Source: Alteromonas sp. MMG017
GTDB lineage: Bacteria > Pseudomonadota > Gammaproteobacteria > Enterobacterales > Alteromonadaceae
Assembly (NCBI RefSeq): GCF_018100795.1
Contig: NZ_JAGJDY010000008.1
Coordinates: forward strand, 186,001 to 250,000
DNA length: 64,000 bases
Direction: 5' to 3'
The notes under the pieces are model-generated. The model worked only from the letters and a program-made list of their open reading frames with translations, was not told the DNA's origin and ran no database searches. Shown one piece after another: positions 53,723 to 63,972 of this stretch. Each line of letters starts with the position of its first letter. The stretch's first letter is position 1. The position numbers and the translations under genes are program-made.

Positions 53723-54643
53723 TTAATGTTTATTTAAAAAGCTTAAAATATCTTTAGATACACGTCTAACATCTTCCACCATAGGCATATGGCCAAGATC
53801 TTCATAAATAAGTGTGTTTGAGTTAAGTATCATTTTCCAGTGCGTGAAATCGTCTACCGGTAATAGTTTATCGTTTAGCCCCCATATCAACATTGACTCA
53901 GGATAATCAAATCGATAATCACGAGGGTAAAAGTCGCGCAAGTTGAAAAACTGGTTGAACATGTGGGTATATTGGGCTCGTTTACTAATGTATTCCCATG
54001 CTAGTGCGCGCAAAATAAATCTTGGCACAAAAGGCGGTTTAGTCATGATTAAATCATAAAAATTAAAAAAATCCTGTTCAACTTCATGGTCGAAAGGGTT
54101 TTGTTGACTGTCTATCATGTTTTGCGCAAACAGAGACTTAGCGCCTGCTGGATCGATTAAAACGGCTTTTTCGATTCGCTTAGGCATTTCATCAAATAGT
54201 TTGGCCGCCATCATTCCGCCCATTGAATTTCCGACGATGCTGAAACGCTTAATGTTTAATTGTTCTAATAGCGCTAACAACATCTTGCATTGGCTAGGCA
54301 CAGAATAATCGTCACTGGCGCGATAGGCAGTCTGGCCATGGCCTTTAAGGTCAGGGATAACTAAGTGGTATTGAGAAGAAAACCTTTTGGCAAAACGGTT
54401 CCACACATACTTATCAGCACTGAACCCGTGTAACAGCACCAGTACAGGCTTATCAGTAGAAAAGTGTTTTGTATTACTATGATAGAACACTTCAAGCCCA
54501 TCGATTGAACGGCTGTCACACTGCAATTTAGCTAGTTTTGCTTCTGTAAAATTAACAAAATCAAAGATTAATCGACTCAAAAGCATACGACGCCGCTTAG
54601 TCGATAAAATAATCATCAATCCTACAATAACAGCAGTAATCAA
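53723..54643 (-). CDS. Membrane-anchored alpha/beta hydrolase
   Basis: A 306-residue hydrolase with one N-terminal membrane helix (MITAVIVGLMIILSTK). The fold blocks are LVLLHGFSADKYVWNRF, LVIPDLKGHGQTAYR, the nucleophile elbow IVGNSMGGMMAAKL (Ser in GNSMGG), IWGLNDKLLPV with the acid, and DLGHMPMVEDV with the His. It looks like a lipase or carboxyl-ester hydrolase of the MhpC type. The start near 54643 is the first one in front of the helix. It stands alone. Confidence 0.87.
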   Translation of the reverse strand: MITAVIVGLMIILSTKRRRMLLSRLIFDFVNFTEAKLAKLQCDSRSIDGLEVFYHSNTKHFSTDKPVLVLLHGFSADKYVWNRFAKRFSSQYHLVIPDLKGHGQTAYRASDDYSVPSQCKMLLALLEQLNIKRFSIVGNSMGGMMAAKLFDEMPKRIEKAVLIDPAGAKSLFAQNMIDSQQNPFDHEVEQDFFNFYDLIMTKPPFVPRFILRALAWEYISKRAQYTHMFNQFFNLRDFYPRDYRFDYPESMLIWGLNDKLLPVDDFTHWKMILNSNTLIYEDLGHMPMVEDVRRVSKDILSFLNKH

Positions 54644-54921
54644 TAAAACGATGATAAATAATTCCTAATGATTTCTATATTGGCTTACAACGATGTGCAG
54701 ACTTTTAGTTTTAGATAGGAGTTTAATCGGAATCTAAGGCGTTGACTAGTAACACTATTCGGACGGAGAGATTTCTAACAGGTAGGTAGTATTGTGTTTA
54801 ACTTCAATGTTTTTAGCTATGGTCAATTTTGTGCGGTTTTAGTACTCTAAAATAAGCGTGTCTACAGCAGTGTTAAGCTGGGCAAATGCTAATAATTCTA
54901 GAGCATGAACAACCTCAAAGA

Positions 54922-56457
54922 TTAATATCCGGCGTTTCTAGCCTCTGGGGTATTATCTTGAAACATTGCGACTATCATTTTGACCGTAACTAATAGGTTA
55001 TTAACACCGCTGACATTCGTTTCTACATAATCTTTTTGTCGTATCAAATCGTGTTCGTCATAGACTGCGCCATCAAAAATGAGCATTTTGATGCTTTTGG
55101 TATTTTGGATGTTAGCCAAAGGATTTTTGTCGAGCAAAATAACATCACCTATTTTGCCTATATCTACGCTTCCCATTTTTAGCTGCTTTTGAAAATAAGT
55201 TGCAGGTAAAATTGTGGCCGATGCGAGTGCTTCGGCATTTGATAAGCCAGCTTTTGTCAATTGTTCTAATTCAGCATGAAGCGAAAAACCCGGAAATGAG
55301 TAAGGGTCATAGGTGTCGGTCCCTGCGAGTATCTTGACACCTTGTCGATGGGCTTGTCCCGTTAGCTCAAGACCTCTAAGGTAATATTGATTGAGTGTGC
55401 TAGCTGAGTACGCTTTCATGCCTTTGGCATCATCTGCCCAAAGGTTTTGCACCATAAACGGAATATATTTGAGTTTAGCATCTGATAGGAATTTATTATC
55501 GTTGCTAAATGCCTCATATCGTTTAGTGATGTGAGTTGGAACAAAATACGTGTCGTTTTGGACCATTGCGGCAACCAGCAAGTTAAATTTCTGCTGTTCA
55601 AATGAATTAATAATTTCTATCTTCGTTGGTTGGTGAGTTTTTGATACGCCGTTATTTGAAAACCTTTCATAGTAATATTGCCGTAAGAGGGGGGCTTTTG
55701 TTGAGGCGTTATCAATGAATAAATGCGCGTGTTCAAAACTTCGTTGACCAGCATTAGATGCCAAAATTGGATCAATACTTAACGGATAATGACCTGCAAA
55801 TTCGACATGATTTTGCTCTGCTAATTTCGCTAGTTTGAGAAAACGAGGTTCTTTTATTTGACTGTATATTTTAATAAAGGCATTTGGATTTTCTGATGTT
55901 TTTAATACCACTTTTTCGACATCGCGACGGTCATAATTATCACCTACGATATGATCAGCGGAGCCGACAATTCTGGGGCCAAGTAATTCGTGACTGTTGA
56001 TTGATTCAGCCCATAGTCTTCTCTTAGCGGCAATATTCATAATGCCTTGCATATCGCGCAGGTACAGAATGCCATTGGCTATGTAAAGGGGCATAGATAT
56101 TTGTGGCGCTTCGTTAAAAGCAAGATGTGAATGCATGTCCCACAAGCCCGGCATCAAATACTTATTGTTACCAGCCACCATATAGCCACCACCTTTGGTG
56201 AAACGAGTTCCAGCTTTTCGAATGTCTGTGATGATCCCAGCTTCGATGACGACTTGTTTATCTTCCAGTATCGTTCCGCCAATGACATCGACTATATTGA
56301 CGTTATCGATAATGATTAACTCTTGCTTTTCGTTTTGAACAAGTGGTGGCGTTAATGGGGTAAAATATAGAGCGGTAACTACCAGTACACCGGTGACCAA
56401 TATCCCAATAATCCCCAGACCGATGTGTTTGAATGCAGAATGCAATGAATTAACCAA
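54922..56457 (-). CDS. Amidohydrolase with N-terminal membrane anchor
   Basis: A 511-residue metal-dependent amidohydrolase. A hydrophobic N-terminal segment (GIIGILVTGVLVVTALYF) is a membrane anchor or uncleaved signal. The metal centre starts with GLWDMHSHLAF (HxH). A central His occurs in FAGHYPLS and a second in RSFEHAHLF, and the C-terminal Asp in KILAGTDTYDPYSF. Such proteins of the imidazolonepropionase-like group often act as dipeptidases or on cyclic amides. Secreted relatives occur beside peptidases in marine bacteria, consistent with the M28 and S9 genes upstream. Confidence 0.87.
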   Translation of the reverse strand: MVNSLHSAFKHIGLGIIGILVTGVLVVTALYFTPLTPPLVQNEKQELIIIDNVNIVDVIGGTILEDKQVVIEAGIITDIRKAGTRFTKGGGYMVAGNNKYLMPGLWDMHSHLAFNEAPQISMPLYIANGILYLRDMQGIMNIAAKRRLWAESINSHELLGPRIVGSADHIVGDNYDRRDVEKVVLKTSENPNAFIKIYSQIKEPRFLKLAKLAEQNHVEFAGHYPLSIDPILASNAGQRSFEHAHLFIDNASTKAPLLRQYYYERFSNNGVSKTHQPTKIEIINSFEQQKFNLLVAAMVQNDTYFVPTHITKRYEAFSNDNKFLSDAKLKYIPFMVQNLWADDAKGMKAYSASTLNQYYLRGLELTGQAHRQGVKILAGTDTYDPYSFPGFSLHAELEQLTKAGLSNAEALASATILPATYFQKQLKMGSVDIGKIGDVILLDKNPLANIQNTKSIKMLIFDGAVYDEHDLIRQKDYVETNVSGVNNLLVTVKMIVAMFQDNTPEARNAGY

Positions 56458-56546
56458 GTAGAGTAATTGATATTTATAAAGCTAAAGCAGAAAATTGCAC
56501 AACACAAGAAATTGAACAGTTTAAATGCTACGAAATATAATATCGG

Positions 56547-56705
56547 TTAGTCGGCTATGCCTTTCAACTCACATAAATCTTCAATGATACATGCGACGCG
56601 TTTGGGGTTTCGCGCGGTGCATACGTATCCCTTGAAATGGCTGAATAAACCAGTGATGAACATTGAGTTTAGATTCTTTGGGACGACGTTTAAGAATTCT
56701 TTGCA
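56547..56705 (-). pseudogene. Decayed C-terminal fragment of nth
   Basis: On the minus strand, just downstream of nth, the translation contains LNVVPKNL and then CTARNPKRVACIIEDLCELKG. These align with LKVVPAEF and CIARKPRCGSCIIEDLCEFKD at the end of the intact enzyme. The central VHHW segment is found in another frame, so at least two frameshifts are present. One of the four iron-sulfur cysteines has become Arg. This is a remnant of a partial tandem duplication or of an ancestral 3' end. Confidence 0.85.
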
Positions 56706-56748
56706 AGGTATCAAATAGCTCTCAAATAGGTAAAGCACTATGTTTTAG

Positions 56749-57390
56749 CTATTCAGCATACTCAGTCTTATCCTTAAACTCACACAAGTCTTCAATAATG
56801 CAGGAGCCACAACGTGGTTTACGGGCAATACAGGTGTAGCGACCATGAAGAATCAGCCAGTGGTGCACATCCACTTTAAATTCAGCAGGTACTACTTTTA
56901 GCAGCTTTTCTTCTACTTTCTCAACGGTTTTACCCATGGCAAGTTTAGTGCGGTTACTGACACGATAAATATGGGTGTCTACCGCTATTGTGGGCCAGCC
57001 AAACGCGGTATTAAGTACTACGTTAGCGGTTTTACGGCCAACACCAGGAAGGGCTTCTAATGCTTCACGGCTTTCTGGCACTTCGCCATCGTACTTTTCA
57101 ACTAAAATTTCGCTTAATCGGTGTACATTTTTAGCTTTCGAATTAAACAAGCCGATGGTTTTTATATATTCTTTTAACCCGTCTTCACCAAGCGCAGAAA
57201 TGGCCTGTGCGGTATTCGCAATTGGAAATAATTTATCTGTGGCTTTGTTTACGCCAACATCGGTAGATTGCGCTGACAAGGTAACCGCGACCAACAATTC
57301 AAAGGGCGTGGAGAAATTAAGCTCAGTGGTAGGGTGAGGGTTAGCATCCCGAAGTCGGGTTAAGATTTCACGTCTTTTTGTATTATTCAT
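56749..57390 (-). CDS. nth: Endonuclease III
   Basis: Nth removes oxidised pyrimidines from DNA and nicks at the abasic site. The 213-residue protein (E. coli 211) has the helix-hairpin-helix LEALPGVGRKTANVVLNTAFG with catalytic Lys, the catalytic Asp in AVDTHIYRVSNR, and the C-terminal [4Fe-4S] loop CIARKPRCGSCIIEDLC (Cys spacing 6-2-5). The start is taken at ATG 57390, because the longer frame runs into a 7-bp tandem repeat. It follows rsxE, as in most gammaproteobacteria. Confidence 0.96.
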   Translation of the reverse strand: MNNTKRREILTRLRDANPHPTTELNFSTPFELLVAVTLSAQSTDVGVNKATDKLFPIANTAQAISALGEDGLKEYIKTIGLFNSKAKNVHRLSEILVEKYDGEVPESREALEALPGVGRKTANVVLNTAFGWPTIAVDTHIYRVSNRTKLAMGKTVEKVEEKLLKVVPAEFKVDVHHWLILHGRYTCIARKPRCGSCIIEDLCEFKDKTEYAE

Positions 57391-57435
57391 GTTTACTTCG
57401 CTTATACTTATTCCACTCGAGCTCGGTGGTATTCT

Positions 57436-57491
57436 TTGCCACTTGCCACTTGCCACTTGCCACTTGCCACTTGCCACTCGCCACTCGCCAC
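57436..57491. repeat. Eight-unit 7-bp tandem repeat between rsxE and nth
   Basis: Six perfect TTGCCAC units (57436-57477) are followed by two TCGCCAC units (57478-57491). The array fills most of the 118-bp gap between the rsxE stop and the nth start. Its 7-bp period is out of phase with codons, so copy-number change would alter spacing in the mRNA. Confidence 0.95.
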
Positions 57492-57508
57492 TAGTCGCTT
57501 AGATTTCG

Positions 57509-58201
57509 TTATGCTTCAGCGGTAACCCGTGCGCGAGTTGCTTTTTCTTTCACCGTGCTTTCTCGGGCAGCAATTCGAGCATCAATCATGTTCTTAAAGG
57601 CAATTAAAAGGCCCATGCCTAAAAACGCACCGGGTGGCAATATGGCCAATAAGAAAGGGGAGGCGGTTTCAAATAAGGTGAGTGTCCAATTACTCGCAAT
57701 GCTTCCAAAAAGTCTGTCGGCACCCACGAACAAAGTTCCATTCCCTAAAATTTCGCGCATACCACCAAGCACTACAAGTACGAAGGTGAACCCTAAGCCC
57801 ATCACTAGACCATCGTAGGCTGATGCGCCCGCACTGTTTTTAGAGGCAAAGGCTTCTGCTCTACCGATGATGGCGCAGTTGGTAACAATTAACGGGATGA
57901 AGATACCCAACGCAAGGTATAACTCGTAGGTAAAGGCATTCATTAAAAGCTGCACTATGGTAACAAAAGCGGCAATAATCATAACAAATACGGGGATTCG
58001 TATTTCGTTACGAACGATATTTCGCACTAATGAAACGGTGACGTTGCTGCCAATTAATACAAGGGTGGTGGCTAAGCCTAGTCCTAATCCATTGATGAAG
58101 GTGGCAGTAACCGCTAGCAACGGGCACAAGCCTAGCAGTTGAACTAGCGCAGGGTTGTTCTTCCAAATACCTTGGAGGGTAAGGTCGCGATAATCTGTCA
58201 T
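57509..58201 (-). CDS. rsxE: Rsx/Rnf electron transport complex subunit E
   Basis: A 230-residue integral membrane subunit with six helices ([39 protein letters not shown]). RsxE and RsxA are paralogues that sit in opposite orientation in the membrane and share a [2Fe-2S] site, which the Cys in IVTNCAI reflects. The complex couples electron flow between NADH and ferredoxin to ion movement and, in E. coli, resets SoxR. It overlaps rsxG by four bases and is the last rsx gene before the repeat and nth. Confidence 0.95.
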   Translation of the reverse strand: MTDYRDLTLQGIWKNNPALVQLLGLCPLLAVTATFINGLGLGLATTLVLIGSNVTVSLVRNIVRNEIRIPVFVMIIAAFVTIVQLLMNAFTYELYLALGIFIPLIVTNCAIIGRAEAFASKNSAGASAYDGLVMGLGFTFVLVVLGGMREILGNGTLFVGADRLFGSIASNWTLTLFETASPFLLAILPPGAFLGMGLLIAFKNMIDARIAARESTVKEKATRARVTAEA

Positions 58202-58866
58202 TCGCTTAACACCTCATTAGTTGGTAATAGGTCATTTTCAATACCGCATAGGTTAGGGGCAGAAAATAAGGTTTGTTGATTGTCTTGCACGTAAAGCAGG
58301 GCATTTTTAACAGCACCCACCACCGCTCGCGGCGTTATTGTGGCGCCAGTGAATTGATCGAATTCGCCGCCGTCTTTCTTCACTTGCCATACAGGTAAGG
58401 CACTTATCGAGAAGTGTTTTCCGGTGAATGACGTTATCCAGTTGCTGATTGCCAATTCAATTTTATCACCCAATCCTGGGGTTTCTTTGTGCTCTAACAC
58501 GCGAACACCCAGCACATTCATTTGCGTATCTACCCCAATAACTAGCGCAATATCACCGCTATAACCATCTGGTGCAGTAGCTTCAATGGCTAGGGCTGTT
58601 GGCTCGCCATTTATACGTGCACGATAAACCGTATGAGGCTCTTGCGTACCTAAATTCGAACTTACCACCGCAGTGCAATCGGCATAGAGCTCATTATCAT
58701 GTAACTCATGCGGCACCACTTCATTTAATATGCTAAGCAATTTTTGCTTTTGTTGCTGTGCAATCCGCTCGGCTGTACCGTTGTAGGTAAGGGCGATGAG
58801 CGCAGTACCAATTATTGCAAACGCGCTTAACATCAAACCATTTTTTATTAGCGTCTCTTTTACCAT
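58198..58866 (-). CDS. rsxG: Rsx/Rnf complex subunit G (FMN-binding)
   Basis: A 222-residue subunit with one N-terminal membrane helix and a periplasmic FMN domain. The flavin is joined to Thr in the [11 protein letters not shown] motif near residue 177. [17 protein letters not shown] is the other conserved block. The gene abuts rsxD (stop and start adjacent) and overlaps rsxE by four bases, so translation is coupled. Confidence 0.95.
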   Translation of the reverse strand: MVKETLIKNGLMLSAFAIIGTALIALTYNGTAERIAQQQKQKLLSILNEVVPHELHDNELYADCTAVVSSNLGTQEPHTVYRARINGEPTALAIEATAPDGYSGDIALVIGVDTQMNVLGVRVLEHKETPGLGDKIELAISNWITSFTGKHFSISALPVWQVKKDGGEFDQFTGATITPRAVVGAVKNALLYVQDNQQTLFSAPNLCGIENDLLPTNEVLSE

Positions 58867-59967
58867 TTACTCTACTCGCCTTGCTTTCTTGGTAACCTGA
58901 TGCCCGTATGTGCGAGGGCGGGTATAGTAATCAATCAGCGGCACTACCATGTTCATGATAATGACGGCAAAAGCAATGGCGTCTGGGTAACCGCCAAAAA
59001 CTCGAATGATAACCACCCAAAAGCCAATGGCTGCGCCATAGATAATACGCCCTTTTTGAGTGGTAGAGGCAGATACCGGATCGGTGGCTATAAAGAATGC
59101 ACCCACCATAACGGCGCCATTAATTAAATGAAAAAGCGGCGATGCATAATGATCGGCATCAACCAAATAAAGCAATAATGAAAACGCAGCTACAGACGCC
59201 AGCATGCTGCCTGGAATGTGCCAGCTAATCACTTTCAATCGCACAAGCCATAGGCCGCCTAGTAGATAACTTAAGCTTACCCATCCCCAGCCTGCACCGG
59301 CAGATTGAAATAGCCCAGTAGAAAAAATAGGTCTAAGCAATGATTCTGAGTAAGTAATGCCCAAGGTTAAATCAGTCTTCAACGTGTCGAGCGGTGTGGC
59401 CATTGTTACCCCGTCTGCAACCCCGCCAGCCACAGTACGCAACTGGGTAACATCGTAGCCGGTGGTAGAAAAGTCGGTAAATATAAGTGCTGCCGAATCT
59501 AAGAAGCTAGGTGTTAAGCTTGCTAGGTGCTGGGGTGGCAACCATAAACTCATGGCCGCAGGGAACGAGATTAGTAGCACTACATAGCCAATCATCGCTG
59601 GATTGAAAATGTTAAACCCTAAACCGCCGTACACTTGTTTGGCAACGGCAATGGCGAAAAATACGCCTGTAATCGTCATCCACCATGGCAGGGTAGGGGG
59701 AATACTAATGGCAATTAGCAGGCCGGTTAATATGGCAGAATAGTCGGTTAACGTACGCTCGATAGGACGTTTACGTAGCCAAAGGATTACCCCTTCAAAA
59801 ACCAGCGCACTAGCAACCGCTAAAAAGGCTTGAATGAGCGTACCCCATCCAAAAAATACGGTTTGGGCAATAATGCCTGGTACCATGGCATAAATGACCA
59901 AGCGCATGACCTGGCCAGTATCGCGCTTTACTCTTTGATAGGGAGAACTAGATAAGGTTAATTTCAT
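58867..59967 (-). CDS. rsxD: Rsx/Rnf complex subunit D
   Basis: A 366-residue membrane subunit with about ten helices. The FMN attachment Thr lies in [14 protein letters not shown], and [21 protein letters not shown] is the NqrB/RnfD signature. It overlaps rsxC by four bases. With RsxG it carries the covalent flavins that move electrons across the membrane. Confidence 0.96.
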   Translation of the reverse strand: MKLTLSSSPYQRVKRDTGQVMRLVIYAMVPGIIAQTVFFGWGTLIQAFLAVASALVFEGVILWLRKRPIERTLTDYSAILTGLLIAISIPPTLPWWMTITGVFFAIAVAKQVYGGLGFNIFNPAMIGYVVLLISFPAAMSLWLPPQHLASLTPSFLDSAALIFTDFSTTGYDVTQLRTVAGGVADGVTMATPLDTLKTDLTLGITYSESLLRPIFSTGLFQSAGAGWGWVSLSYLLGGLWLVRLKVISWHIPGSMLASVAAFSLLLYLVDADHYASPLFHLINGAVMVGAFFIATDPVSASTTQKGRIIYGAAIGFWVVIIRVFGGYPDAIAFAVIIMNMVVPLIDYYTRPRTYGHQVTKKARRVE

Positions 59968-62606
59968 GATTGATTGTTCTCACTTTCTGCCGCTGCTTTT
60001 TTTGCTTTGGCCTTAGCGACTGCTGCGGCAATACGGCGTTTTTTCTCAAGAGCAGGATTGTTTGTCTCTTCTGATGATATCGGCTGTGGAGCGCTTTGCT
60101 TGGCCTCGTGAGTAGGCGCAGATGGTTCTGCGTTCTCTGTTGCCTTTTGTTGCTCAGCCTCACCATTTTGATTAGCAGTGGCCACTTCGTCTGCTTTGAC
60201 ATTTTGCGCTTCAGCCAAACGTTTTTTCGCTTTAGCTTTTGCTACTGCCGCTGCTATTCGGGCTTTCTTGTCATCAGCATTGCTAGTGGTTTCGCTGTTT
60301 GCTTCTTTTTCAACCCTGTCATCGCTGCTGCTTGGCTTATCAAGAGGCTTTTCGCTTTGGATATTGATAAGGTCAGCCTTGGGCTCAATAGTAGCTTCAG
60401 CATCTGTTGAGGCTGGTTTAGGTGTTTCTAAATCGCCACGCTTCTGCTGTTTTTGTAATTCTGCTTTTTTAGCTTTTTTAGCTTTTGCTTTAGCAATTGC
60501 TGCGGCTACTCGGGCTTTTTTCTCATCTTGCAGTTGCGTTGATGAAACTGTGTCAGAAGCGTCTTCTTTAGGCTGACTTTGTGGTAATTCGCTTCCAACT
60601 ACCTCAGTGCTGCTATCATTTTGTTGCTGACGAGCTGCTTTTTTCGCTTTTGCTCGCGCTATAGCAGCGGCAACTTGTGCTTTTTTGTCGTCGGCAGGCG
60701 TATTTGTATTGTCGAGTTTGCTATCGACTGGGCTTTCAGTATGGCTTTCAGTTTGGCTTTCAGGAGCAGCTTGCTCTGTCTGCGCTGTCGTTTGAGATTC
60801 AGATAAATCGACAGCAGCTTTAGGGGTATCAGCTGCTGTTTCGTTAAGCTTCTGAGCCTTTTTAGCTTTAGCTCGTGCTATGGCGGCGGCTACCTGGGCT
60901 TTTTTATCATCAGCAGGTGAGCTTGCGGTAGTTTCTGCGCTAGCTGCGGTACTTGGGGATGCAGATTTTGCGTCAGCCACGTTTGTTTCGTCAGAATCAG
61001 TGCTCTGAAGGGCTGCTTTTTTCGCCTTGGCTCTGGCTAATGCAGCCGCGACTTTATCTTTAGAGCTATTTTGCTCAGTAGAAGGAGCCGGGGATGCAGA
61101 CCCGTTATTGGAATTACTCTTCGCGGCGAGTCGTGCTTCTTTAGCGCGGCGGTGTTTCGCTTCACGCTCTTCTTTTTCTCGTTCTAGGCGCTCATTTCGC
61201 GCTTCAAAACGTTGTTTCGCTTTTTCTGCTTTGTTCTTTTCATCTCGTTGTAATCGAATTTCTGATTTAGCTTGGCGATAATAATGCACCAAAGGTATTT
61301 CACTCGGGCATACATAAGCGCACGCGCCGCATTCAATACAGTCGAAAAGGTCATACTCTTCAGCTTTGTCGTACTCTTTCGCTTTGGCGTGCCAAAACAT
61401 TTGTTGTGGTAGTAATGAAGCAGGGCATGCGTCAGCACACGCACTACAACGAATACACGGGCGTTCGGCGTTATCGTCTACTAATTCTTTTTTACTGGGT
61501 ACTAGTAAGCAGTTTGTGGTTTTTACCACGGGTATGGTGGCATCAGCTAAGGCAAAGCCCATCATGGGGCCACCCATAATAACTTTTGGGGACGTTTGCT
61601 TTTTAACTTGGTAATTGGCTTCGTCGAGCAAATGCTTTACCGGTGTGCCAAGTAACGTGCGAAAATTAGCAGGTTTAGCTACGGCATCGCCGGTTACTGT
61701 GACAATTCGTTCAATAAGCGGTTTGCCATGTAAAATAGCGTCGGCAATGGCAAAGCAGGTCCCAACGTTAAACATCATTACACCGATGTCTGCTGGTAGG
61801 CCATTACGGGGGACTTCGCGGCCTGTGATAACTTGAATTAATTGTTTCTCACCGCCAGCCGGGTATTTTGTTTCAATGGGCACTACCCGATAGGCGTCTT
61901 TATCTTGGCAGGCAATGTTAAGTGCTTGAATTGCTTCTGGCTTGTTATCTTCAACAGCAATAACAATCGCTTTAGGCTCAATAATATGTGCTAAAACATC
62001 TAACCCCTGACGAATCTGCCACGCGTGTTCGCGCATAAGGCGATCATCTGCAGTAATGTAAGGTTCGCACTCAACGCCGTTTAGCACTAAAAACTCAACG
62101 GGTTTACTGGTGGCAGTTTTAATATGAGTAGGAAAGCCTGCGCCTCCCATGCCAGAAATTCCTGCTTGGCAAATGGCATCTACAATCGTATTTTTATCTA
62201 CCGCAGTATAATCAGCTAAAGGTGATAGCTCACCCCACGTATCTTTATCATCGGGTTTGATGCTAACGCACATTTCCGTAAGACCACTAGGATGAGCAAC
62301 CACGTGAGGTGCTATAGCAACAACATGGCCCGAGGTGGGCGCATGTACTGGCACAGCATAAGGTGTTGTAGCATTAGATAGCGCTTGGCCTTTGTAAACA
62401 TAGTCTCCTACATTTACGCAGCATATACCTTCTGAGCCCACATGTTGACGTATAGGCAATGTGAGCAGGTCTGGCATTGTTGGCTGCACAATAGCCGCTT
62501 TGTTCGACAGTCTCTTTTTATCATCAGGGTGCACGCCGCCCGGGAACGAAAAGAGTTTCCCGGAATTTAGGCGTTCAATAATGTTATCAAAATCTGGGTA
62601 GTTCAA
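59964..62606 (-). CDS. rsxC: Rsx/Rnf complex subunit C with long repeat tail
   Basis: An 880-residue peripheral subunit that binds FMN and two [4Fe-4S] clusters. The nucleotide-binding part contains [13 protein letters not shown], and the clusters are in [12 protein letters not shown] and [12 protein letters not shown]. After about residue 500 comes a charged Ala/Lys/Glu-rich tail with six copies of a roughly 18-residue helix motif (such as [17 protein letters not shown]) spaced by polar linkers of 30-50 residues. E. coli RsxC has a shorter tail of the same kind. The start at 62606 is 3 bp after rsxB. Confidence 0.95.
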   Translation of the reverse strand: MNYPDFDNIIERLNSGKLFSFPGGVHPDDKKRLSNKAAIVQPTMPDLLTLPIRQHVGSEGICCVNVGDYVYKGQALSNATTPYAVPVHAPTSGHVVAIAPHVVAHPSGLTEMCVSIKPDDKDTWGELSPLADYTAVDKNTIVDAICQAGISGMGGAGFPTHIKTATSKPVEFLVLNGVECEPYITADDRLMREHAWQIRQGLDVLAHIIEPKAIVIAVEDNKPEAIQALNIACQDKDAYRVVPIETKYPAGGEKQLIQVITGREVPRNGLPADIGVMMFNVGTCFAIADAILHGKPLIERIVTVTGDAVAKPANFRTLLGTPVKHLLDEANYQVKKQTSPKVIMGGPMMGFALADATIPVVKTTNCLLVPSKKELVDDNAERPCIRCSACADACPASLLPQQMFWHAKAKEYDKAEEYDLFDCIECGACAYVCPSEIPLVHYYRQAKSEIRLQRDEKNKAEKAKQRFEARNERLEREKEEREAKHRRAKEARLAAKSNSNNGSASPAPSTEQNSSKDKVAAALARAKAKKAALQSTDSDETNVADAKSASPSTAASAETTASSPADDKKAQVAAAIARAKAKKAQKLNETAADTPKAAVDLSESQTTAQTEQAAPESQTESHTESPVDSKLDNTNTPADDKKAQVAAAIARAKAKKAARQQQNDSSTEVVGSELPQSQPKEDASDTVSSTQLQDEKKARVAAAIAKAKAKKAKKAELQKQQKRGDLETPKPASTDAEATIEPKADLINIQSEKPLDKPSSSDDRVEKEANSETTSNADDKKARIAAAVAKAKAKKRLAEAQNVKADEVATANQNGEAEQQKATENAEPSAPTHEAKQSAPQPISSEETNNPALEKKRRIAAAVAKAKAKKAAAESENNQS

Positions 62607-62609
62607 CGC

Positions 62610-63179
62610 TTACGACACCATTTTAATTGGAATGTCACCTTTAGGTGATGAGGAAAAATCCCACTTCCATGTTGCTGTGGTTGGTGTAACAGGCACCATA
62701 TCGATACAGTCTACTGGGCAGGGCTCTACACATAAATCGCAGCCCGTACATTCTTCAACAATCACTGTATGCATATGCTTTGCTGCACCTAATATGGCGT
62801 CAACGGGGCATGCTTGAATACACTTGGTACAACCAATACATTCGTCTTCTCGAATGAAGGCGACTTTTTTCGTATCTTCTTCGCCGTGAGCCGCATCGAG
62901 AGGTTTTGGCTCTACCCCCATCAAATCGGCAAGTTTTTTTATGGTCGACTCACCACCTGGGGGGCATTTATTTATTTCATCACCATTAGCAATGGCTTCT
63001 GCATAGGGTTTGCAACCAGGGTAGCCACATTGTCCACATTGGGTTTGGGGCAATATTTCGTCGATTTGATCGACTAGTGGGTCGCCCTCTACTTTGAATC
63101 GAATACTGGCGTAACCTAAAATTAGGCCGAAAAGAAGCGCAAGTGCGCCTAATGCGATAATGGCGTATGTCATGGTCAT
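62610..63179 (-). CDS. rsxB: Rsx/Rnf complex subunit B
   Basis: A 189-residue iron-sulfur subunit. An N-terminal membrane helix is followed by a CxxCxxxxC cluster domain ([17 protein letters not shown]) and a two-cluster ferredoxin domain ([15 protein letters not shown] and [14 protein letters not shown]). It accepts or donates electrons at the cytoplasmic side. Its start overlaps the rsxA stop by one base. Confidence 0.97.
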   Translation of the reverse strand: MTMTYAIIALGALALLFGLILGYASIRFKVEGDPLVDQIDEILPQTQCGQCGYPGCKPYAEAIANGDEINKCPPGGESTIKKLADLMGVEPKPLDAAHGEEDTKKVAFIREDECIGCTKCIQACPVDAILGAAKHMHTVIVEECTGCDLCVEPCPVDCIDMVPVTPTTATWKWDFSSSPKGDIPIKMVS

Positions 63180-63760
63180 TATACTTTCACCAAACCGCTA
63201 AAGCCCATAAACGCCAACGACATAAGACCCGCCGTTATCATTGCAATCGATGCCCCTTTGAATGAAACAGGCACATCGGCAGCAGCTAAACGTTCTCGCA
63301 TGGCCGCAAATAAAACTAGCACTAATGAAAAGCCAACAGCGGCACCAAAGCCATAAATAAGGCTTTCCATAAAGTTATGCTGCTCGGTAAGGTTCAGTAA
63401 CGCAACACCAAGTACAGCGCAATTGGTGGTAATAAGAGGAAGGAAAATACCTAATAAGCGGTAAAGGGTAGGGCTGGTTTTATGCACCACCATCTCAGTG
63501 AACTGAACCACAACAGCAATCACTAAAATAAACGCTAACGTTCGTAAGTAGCCAATACCTAAAGGCGCAAGTAAATAAGTCTCTACTAAGTAGCTTGTGG
63601 CCGAGGCTAGCGTTAAAACAAACGTGGTAGCCATAGACATACCCATGGCAGTCTCGAGTTTGCTCGACACACCCATAAAAGGGCATAAGCCAAGAAACTT
63701 CACCAGCACGAAGTTATTAACTAATACGGTACCAATTAATAGTAATAAAAATTCAGTCAT
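63179..63760 (-). CDS. rsxA: Rsx/Rnf complex subunit A
   Basis: A 193-residue membrane subunit with six helices, first gene of the operon. [26 protein letters not shown] and [17 protein letters not shown] are the diagnostic blocks, with the Cys residues that hold the membrane [2Fe-2S] cluster. An AGGAATT lies upstream of the ATG. The promoter should lie in the 200-bp AT-rich stretch between this gene and the tRNA; I could not identify a SoxR-type site. Confidence 0.97.
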   Translation of the reverse strand: MTEFLLLLIGTVLVNNFVLVKFLGLCPFMGVSSKLETAMGMSMATTFVLTLASATSYLVETYLLAPLGIGYLRTLAFILVIAVVVQFTEMVVHKTSPTLYRLLGIFLPLITTNCAVLGVALLNLTEQHNFMESLIYGFGAAVGFSLVLVLFAAMRERLAAADVPVSFKGASIAMITAGLMSLAFMGFSGLVKV

Positions 63761-63972
63761 GAAAATCGCAATTCCTACGAGGAATTAGTTGAGTCTCGGC
63801 ATAATCGCCGTACTCGAAATTAAAACAGGAATAATTTGTCTATTATCGCTTTTTAGGCGCAGATTAACAACTTGATTGAATTAGGGTTATTTAATGAATA
63901 TATAAGCTATTTCAGGAAGAAAAAAACGTATGAGATAATAGAAGAGTATAAAGCGGTAATGAGCCAACCAAG

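Noticed and set aside
60050..61300. Several long plus-strand frames opposite the rsxC tail
   Set aside because: They are antisense images of the Ala/Lys-rich repeats, with Leu/Ala/Phe-rich low-complexity translations and no starts with ribosome sites.
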